A stretch of 64,000 nt of DNA, taken from positions 1 through 64,000 of the forward strand of contig NZ_OPYI01000006.1 of the NCBI RefSeq assembly GCF_900343085.1, in the 5' to 3' direction. Each line of letters begins with the position of its first letter. The first letter of the stretch is position 1. This DNA comes from Aedoeadaptatus coli. GTDB lineage: Bacteria; Bacillota; Clostridia; Tissierellales; Peptoniphilaceae. This document shows, piece by piece, positions 59,393 through 64,000 of the stretch. The translations under genes and the position numbers were made by a program. The notes below the pieces were generated by a model. The model was given only the letters and a program-made list of their open reading frames with translations. It made no database searches and was not told the DNA's origin.

Positions 59393-60498
59393 GATCTCTT
59401 CCCTTCTATTATTTCTCTTAATGCGTTTAAAAAAGCTTCCACTTCGTCCGGGGTGTTTTCTCGCCCCAAGGACAGGCGCATGGGGGCGCGGCCGGTTTGA
59501 TCCACGCCCATGGCCTCGAGGACGTGGCTCTTTGTGGCGGCGCCGGCCTGGCAGGCGCTTCCCCCGGAGAGGGCGAAGCCCCGGCGGTCCAGCTGATACA
59601 AGAGCACGTCTCGGGAGATGCCATCCACCATGGCGTGGGTGATGCGGCCGTCGGCGATAGGGACGGTGAGGGTGACGCCGTCGATTTCGGCGAGGCCTTC
59701 ACGCAAACGGCTTGTCAGGCGGCCGACGCGCTCGGCCTCTTCTTCCCGTTGTGCTTCCGCTTCTTTTAATGCCGCCACCATGGCGCAAATGCCCGGCACA
59801 TTTTCCGTGCCGCTTCGGATGCCCCGCTCCTGACCGCCGCCGTAGATGACGGGCTCCAGTTCTTTTCGCGTTAAGAGGATCCCCACGCCCTTGGGCCCGT
59901 AAAATTTGTGGCCGCTCATGGCCACGGTGTCGGCGAAGGCGTAGGTCTCCGCCGGGCGGTGGCCCGCCGCCTGCACGGCGTCCACGTGAAAGTGCACGTC
60001 CTCGGGAAGGCCTTCTTTGATCTTATCCAGTGGCTGGAGGGAACCCACTTCGTTGTTTACGGCCATGACGCTGACCAAAAAGGTGTCTTCTCTCACGGCG
60101 GCGAGGACATCCTCGGCATGGACCACGCCGTCTTTATTCGGGGCGATATAAGTCACTTCCACGCCCTCTTTTTCCAGGGCTTCGGCGCATTTCAACACGG
60201 CTTCGTGCTCGATGGCCGTGGTAATCATGTGGCCCGGGCTCTGTTTTCTGTTTTTGTAGGCGCTCATGATGGCGATGTTGTCGGCTTCCGTGCCGGATCC
60301 CGTAAAGAGGACGTTTTTCATGGAAAGGCCGAAGAGCTCCGCCACGTCCAGGCGGGCGCCTTCCAAGGCGTTTTTCGCCTCCCGGCCCAAGCGGTGTTGG
60401 CTGGAGGGATTGCCGTAGCCTTCTTTTAAAAGGGCGGTCATGGTGTCGATGGCTTTTTTGCTCATGGGACAGGTGGCCGCGTGGTCGAAGTAAATCAT
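59389..60498 (-). CDS. Cysteine desulfurase (NifS/IscS family)
   Basis: 369 residues. PLP Lys in SGHKFYGPKGVG (about 195-206), His and Thr contacts in FTGSGTEADNIAI and TTAIEHEAV, and the catalytic cysteine loop LSGGSACQAG (about 315-324). It frees sulfur from cysteine for thio-tRNA and perhaps Fe-S assembly. The overlap with mnmA indicates a dedicated MnmA sulfur donor, an arrangement common in Firmicutes; no iscU is nearby. GGAG lies four bases before the ATG. Confidence 0.93.
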   Translation of the reverse strand: MIYFDHAATCPMSKKAIDTMTALLKEGYGNPSSQHRLGREAKNALEGARLDVAELFGLSMKNVLFTGSGTEADNIAIMSAYKNRKQSPGHMITTAIEHEAVLKCAEALEKEGVEVTYIAPNKDGVVHAEDVLAAVREDTFLVSVMAVNNEVGSLQPLDKIKEGLPEDVHFHVDAVQAAGHRPAETYAFADTVAMSGHKFYGPKGVGILLTRKELEPVIYGGGQERGIRSGTENVPGICAMVAALKEAEAQREEEAERVGRLTSRLREGLAEIDGVTLTVPIADGRITHAMVDGISRDVLLYQLDRRGFALSGGSACQAGAATKSHVLEAMGVDQTGRAPMRLSLGRENTPDEVEAFLNALREIIEGKRS

Positions 60499-60511
60499 GG
60501 ATCTCCTTTCA

Positions 60512-60540
60512 CAAAAACAGCTCCTCGAAAGGAGCCGTCA
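60512..60540 (-). terminator. Terminator of the zinc-ribbon/alkD operon
   Basis: GGCTCC-TTTCGA-GGAGCT then a T5 run on the minus strand, starting just after the alkD-like stop. Confidence 0.85.
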
Positions 60541-60542
60541 TC

Positions 60543-61187
60543 TCACTGCAGGGCGCGCACCCGCGCTTTCACAGCGGGGGGAACGCGGCGGGATTCTTTT
60601 ATTTTCCGAATGGTCTTTTTATGCACCGATGGCGATAGGGTGCCTTCTTCCAGTCGCCTTAGGACGGCCTCCGGTTCGTAAAGGGCGGCTTCGGCGAAGA
60701 ACCAGGCCATGGCCATGTCCACGTAGTAGTGGCCGCTTTCCGCGGCCTCCACGGCGTTCATGAGCCTTTCGGGATCTTCTTTCACATGGCGCAGGGCCAA
60801 GACGATGCCCAGCCTGCGGCCGTAGGGCGCGGGGGATTTCATAAGGCGAATGTAGTCCTCGATGTAATCTCCCTTATAAAAGGCCCGCGGATCCAGTGCG
60901 TCCACCACGGCCCAATTGTCCAAATAGGGCAAGAAGGTGTGAATGGCGTCCAAGGCTTCCTCGGCGGGCAAGCCGTTGATCAAAAGACTGTGGAGGATAT
61001 TTTCCTCGTAGGTCGCGTGGGGCAAGTCCGCGAGAAAAGAGCGGTCCACGCCCTTTGCCAATTTCCTCAATGCGGGCATGGGCACGCCTAAAATCGTCTC
61101 CGGGGCCACGGTGGGGATCAGTTTTTCCGAAAAGGCCTTGTGTTTCGCCGTGGCCGATGCCTTGAGGGCGGCATTTAGATCCTTCAT
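60543..61187 (-). CDS. AlkD-like DNA alkylation repair protein (HEAT repeats)
   Basis: 214 residues, all helical. HEAT-like repeats with LGVPMPALRKLAKG, NWAVVDALDP (about 100-109) and MAMAWFFAEAALYEP match the AlkD/COG4912 family, DNA glycosylases that remove alkylated purines. The conserved Trp and Asp in NWAVVD are those expected near the lesion. It overlaps the preceding gene by four bases (ATGA) without its own ribosome site. Confidence 0.88.
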   Translation of the reverse strand: MKDLNAALKASATAKHKAFSEKLIPTVAPETILGVPMPALRKLAKGVDRSFLADLPHATYEENILHSLLINGLPAEEALDAIHTFLPYLDNWAVVDALDPRAFYKGDYIEDYIRLMKSPAPYGRRLGIVLALRHVKEDPERLMNAVEAAESGHYYVDMAMAWFFAEAALYEPEAVLRRLEEGTLSPSVHKKTIRKIKESRRVPPAVKARVRALQ

Positions 61188-62260
61188 TTCACCAGTTTAT
61201 AGATAATAACGAGAAGGATCAAGAGGACGAGGACGATAAGGACCGGGCTGACGCGGCCTTTTTTCGCCGGCGCTTTCGCCTCGGCTTCGATTTTCTTTTT
61301 CTCGAGTTTCACATCGTCCGCCGCTTGGATTTTTTCTTCCGGCTTCGCTTCCGCTTTCTTTTCCGCCGTGCTTTCTTTTTGCTTGACTTGCGGCCTTTCC
61401 GATTCTTTTTTGAAATCGTCGGCCGCTTGGATTTTTTCTTTCGGCGCCGCTTTCGCCTCTTCCGGCACGACTTTCGCCTCTTCCGGCTTTTCTTCTTTTA
61501 CGGACGCCGCTTCTTCCGGCTTTTTCGCTTCCTTGCCCTTGTGGCTTTGATGCTCAAGGCGCTTTCTCTCGGCGGCGTCCCCGTCTTGGTCCTGTTTTCT
61601 CGCCGCTTTTTGCTTGCGCTTTAAGGCCTGTCTCTTGCGTTTGTCCATGGGCTTGGATAAGTCGAAATCATCCACCGCCTGAATTTTTTCTTCCGGTTGG
61701 GAATCTTCTTCAACCACGGATTCTTCAACTGCGGGTGCTTCGGGTTCAACCACAGGTTCTTCCGCTACGGGTTCTTCAACTGCGGGTTCCTCAACCGCAG
61801 GCGCTTCTTCCGCTTTTTCTTCCGCCTCTTCGGCAACAGGCACTTCTTCTGCAACGGATTCTTCTACAACCGGAGCTTCTTCTGTAACGGCTTCCTCTGC
61901 AACAGGCGCTTCTTCCGCTTTTTCTTCCGCCTCTTCGGCTACAGGCGCTTCAAATGCATCGGCGGCTTCGATTGCTTCAGGTGTTTCTTCAGCCGCTTCT
62001 TCAGCCGCTTCTTCGACGACAAGGGCCTCCGGCTTTTCTTCTTCAGCAGCTTCTTCGACGACGGGCGGTTCCTCTTCCACCGATTCTTCTTCCACCGCGG
62101 CTTTCTCGATTTCTTCCGGGGCGGCTTCTACCGTCGCTTTTTCTTCCGCCGCATCCTCGTCCTCGGGCTTGTAACCCAGGGGATAGACCATGGGCGTCCC
62201 GCAGGACGCGCAAAATTTGACGCCGGGCTCATTATTATTTCCGCAAAAACGACACTTCAT
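61184..62260 (-). CDS. Zinc-ribbon membrane protein with acidic low-complexity region and repeated EKIQAADDF motif
   Basis: 358 residues. The N-terminal zinc ribbon (CRFCGNNNEPGVKFCASCG) is followed by an about 150-residue Glu/Ala/Val-rich region (EEAPVVEE-type), a Lys/Arg-rich segment and one C-terminal transmembrane helix (about 336-355). A short motif EKIQAxDDF recurs three times (about residues 191, 276 and 313), each time after Pro and a charged residue. The topology suggests a tail-anchored cytoplasmic protein. No known function recognised. Start: AAGGAGG five bases before ATG. Confidence 0.7.
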   Translation of the reverse strand: MKCRFCGNNNEPGVKFCASCGTPMVYPLGYKPEDEDAAEEKATVEAAPEEIEKAAVEEESVEEEPPVVEEAAEEEKPEALVVEEAAEEAAEETPEAIEAADAFEAPVAEEAEEKAEEAPVAEEAVTEEAPVVEESVAEEVPVAEEAEEKAEEAPAVEEPAVEEPVAEEPVVEPEAPAVEESVVEEDSQPEEKIQAVDDFDLSKPMDKRKRQALKRKQKAARKQDQDGDAAERKRLEHQSHKGKEAKKPEEAASVKEEKPEEAKVVPEEAKAAPKEKIQAADDFKKESERPQVKQKESTAEKKAEAKPEEKIQAADDVKLEKKKIEAEAKAPAKKGRVSPVLIVLVLLILLVIIYKLVK

Positions 62261-62350
62261 TTCATTCCCTCCTTGACATAGTCCTTTGGATAGATCTATA
62301 CCCGAGAGATGGCTATTTATTGCACGAATGCCGAATATTAGGAAATAAAT

Positions 62351-63244
62351 TTATTTCTTCGCCGGTATCTTCAGAAGTTTTTCCACGGGCAATTGGGCGA
62401 TGAGAATGGCCGCAAACAAGAGCGCACAACCCAAGGCTTCCCGCCCCGTCAAAGATTCGTTTAAGAACAAAAAGCCCCCTAAGAGGGAAAATACCGATTC
62501 CAAGCTTAGGATCAAGCTGGCCGTTGTCGGGTCCGTGTGGCGCTGACCCATGATCTGCAGGGTAAACCCCACGCCGCTTGAGAGAATCCCCAGGTACAAA
62601 ATCGCCGGCAGGGCCTTGGTGTATTCACCGAAAAGGGAGGCCCCGGTGGGCAGGACGAAAATGAACGAAAAAATCGCCGCCGTGAAAAACTGGATGCAGC
62701 TCATGGCCACGCCGTCTACATCCTCGGCAAAGTAGTCGATGACGAGAATGTGCACGGCAAAGACGATGGCGCAGAGAAAGACGAGAAAATCTCCGAGGCC
62801 CATGGAAAAGCCCGCGCCCTTTTTTATGCTGATAAAATACAGGCCCACAGCGGCAATGGCCACGGCGAGCCAGGTCTTCTTTGAAATCGCGTGGCGAAGC
62901 AAGATCCCGCCCATGGGCACGAGGACGATGTAAAGGGCCGTAATAAAGCCGGTCTTTCCGGCAGTGGTGTATTGAAGGCCGTATTGTTGCAGGGCCATGG
63001 CCACGCTCAGGCAGATGCCGCAGCAAATGCCCCCCTTTATCGTGGCCCCGAGATCCTTTCCCACGCCTCTCAGTTTCGGAACAAACAGGAGAATCACGAG
63101 GAGGAAAAGCCCCGCCGCCAGGGAACGGTGCATGTTTAATACAAAGGGATGGATGTGGTTCATGCCGGTTACCTGAACCACCACGCCCATGCCCCAAATG
63201 ATCGTGGTAAGGACTAAGAGGAAGATGGCTTGATTACGCTTCAT
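62351..63244 (-). CDS. EamA-type (DMT superfamily) transporter
   Basis: 297 residues, ten transmembrane segments arranged as two five-helix EamA repeats. The opening TTIIWGMGVVVQVTGMNH and the NMHRSLAAGLFLLV and SLESVFSLLGGFLFLNESL (second repeat) blocks are typical. It likely exports a metabolite; no substrate assignment. It overlaps the thioesterase gene by 11 bases, with GGGGAG three bases before the ATG. Confidence 0.88.
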   Translation of the reverse strand: MKRNQAIFLLVLTTIIWGMGVVVQVTGMNHIHPFVLNMHRSLAAGLFLLVILLFVPKLRGVGKDLGATIKGGICCGICLSVAMALQQYGLQYTTAGKTGFITALYIVLVPMGGILLRHAISKKTWLAVAIAAVGLYFISIKKGAGFSMGLGDFLVFLCAIVFAVHILVIDYFAEDVDGVAMSCIQFFTAAIFSFIFVLPTGASLFGEYTKALPAILYLGILSSGVGFTLQIMGQRHTDPTTASLILSLESVFSLLGGFLFLNESLTGREALGCALLFAAILIAQLPVEKLLKIPAKK

Positions 63245-63650
63245 CCTCTCCCCCCTTGTTCAGCACCACGCCGGTGGCGTGCATACTGAAAATCGCCTGG
63301 AAGCAGAGCTTGTCCTTTTGAAAAAAGTGCACTTCCACATTGTCGTTGACCTTGCCCCGCTTGTTGAAAAAGGCCTCGGCCACCACTTCCCCTTCATAGA
63401 GGGGGGCGTGGTAGAAGCAGGAGGCGCTTTGGGTGACGACGACGCCTTCCCGGTCGCAGAGAATGGCGCTGATTACATCGGCCATGCCGAAATGAATCAT
63501 GCCCTGGCAGGTGCCGGCGGAGTTTATGGCCCCCGGCCACACTTTCCATGTGCAGGTCATGCCCCCGTCCCGACGCTCGACGACCTTCAGTTCGGAATCG
63601 TCCATGAGGCGATGGTCCACGCTGTCTTGTAGGTATTCGTAGCGATCCAT
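63234..63650 (-). CDS. PaaI-type hotdog thioesterase
   Basis: 138 residues. A single hotdog domain: GTCQGMIHFGMADVISAIL (about 47-65) corresponds to the HGGxxxxLADxA signature, though His-Gly-Gly is replaced by Gln-Gly-Met. Acyl-CoA thioesterase of the PaaI/YdiI group, or a degenerate relative. AAGGAGG is five bases before the ATG. It sits between a similar thioesterase and a DMT transporter in one operon. Confidence 0.75.
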   Translation of the reverse strand: MDRYEYLQDSVDHRLMDDSELKVVERRDGGMTCTWKVWPGAINSAGTCQGMIHFGMADVISAILCDREGVVVTQSASCFYHAPLYEGEVVAEAFFNKRGKVNDNVEVHFFQKDKLCFQAIFSMHATGVVLNKGGEDEA

Positions 63651-63659
63651 AGTTCCTCC

Positions 63660-64000
63660 TTACTCCATCTCGATTTGTTCCGCTTGCGGCATATAGGCCA
63701 TGTCGAACATGCCCTTGGCACAGAGCTTGCCGTTTTGGGTCACTTCCGCTTCCATGACCGAGGTGTATTTACCGACTTTTTTAAAGTCGGCGCGAATGTA
63801 GGCGTCCCCTAAGACCACGGAGCGGTAGTAGTAAAAGTTGACGCCTCGGGTAAGCAGGTGGTTGTTCCGCAGGCCCAGCGCCGCGCAAATGGCGTCGGTC
63901 ACGGAATACACCGCCCCGCCGTGGGCGATGTCCGCGGGATTCAGCACCGTTTCGTCCACATGCCAGCGGGCGTAAATCGTATCGTCCGTATGCTCCAAAA
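63660..64000 (-). CDS. PaaI-type hotdog thioesterase, 5' end outside window
   Basis: At least 113 codons; the frame runs off the right edge. ADIAHGGAVYSVTDAICAALGL holds the canonical His-Gly-Gly and the catalytic Asp in SVTDA, and DAYIRADFKKVGKYTSVMEAEV is the second strand pair. The TTG at 63998 is not taken as the start because homologues begin about 25-30 residues earlier. It ends nine bases before the next thioesterase. Confidence 0.75.
   Translation of the reverse strand, partial: LEHTDDTIYARWHVDETVLNPADIAHGGAVYSVTDAICAALGLRNNHLLTRGVNFYYYRSVVLGDAYIRADFKKVGKYTSVMEAEVTQNGKLCAKGMFDMAYMPQAEQIEME

Overview
The window looks like chromosome of a low-biomass-diet anaerobic Firmicute, most likely a Peptoniphilaceae (Peptoniphilus/Aedoeadaptatus-like) with roughly 50% GC. 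The reasons are SLH-anchored surface proteins with InlB-B type repeats, tandem branched-chain amino acid carriers (BrnQ), a cobalamin-dependent class II ribonucleotide reductase, a DnaD/DnaI pair, strong AGGAGG ribosome binding sites, and frequent GTG/TTG starts. The genus is an inference; no rRNA is present to confirm it.

Layout. 1-2.6 kb: the tail of an IS1182-type transposase, then two secreted proteins (a copper-amine-oxidase-type stalk protein and an SLH-CAP protein). 2.6-3.4 kb: a non-coding mosaic of strong hairpins. 3.4-6.0 kb: a GNAT-DnaD-DnaI operon on the minus strand. 6.0-20.2 kb: two overlapping giant surface-protein genes (2302 and 2397 residues); only the second carries SLH anchors. 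20.5-27.4 kb: an LTA-synthase-like sulfatase, macro-domain protein, CmpB-type membrane protein, pirin, two universal stress proteins and CorA. 27.5-28.1 kb: a second copy of the hairpin mosaic, ending beside the cysK-cysE promoter. 28.2-38.6 kb: cysteine synthesis, CstA, a zinc-ribbon membrane cluster containing an apparent frameshift, an iron-type alcohol dehydrogenase, an OatA-like acyltransferase, and YkvI and DAACS transporters.

38.6-42.8 kb: DegV and a zinc uptake operon (znuA-znuC-znuB) divergent from zur, with a palindromic operator candidate between them. 42.8-48.5 kb: an MFS transporter behind a structured leader that ends in a terminator, two unknown genes around a nitroreductase, rlmH, tpx and an ATP-grasp enzyme. 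48.6 kb: tRNA-Ser(CGA). 48.7-57.6 kb: M23 peptidase, NrdJ, a GH73 glucosaminidase, NhaC and two BrnQ carriers. 57.8-64 kb: MaoC, mnmA with its cysteine desulfurase, AlkD, an acidic zinc-ribbon membrane protein, a DMT exporter and two hotdog thioesterases, the last cut by the window edge.

The most interesting unexplained items are (1) the dispersed non-coding hairpin mosaic, present as two large copies plus a solo tail, (2) the leader RNA of the MFS transporter, and (3) the way a terminator, an extended -10 promoter and a ribosome binding site share one stretch between the giant gene and the replication operon. Most of the rest is ordinary core metabolism and transport.
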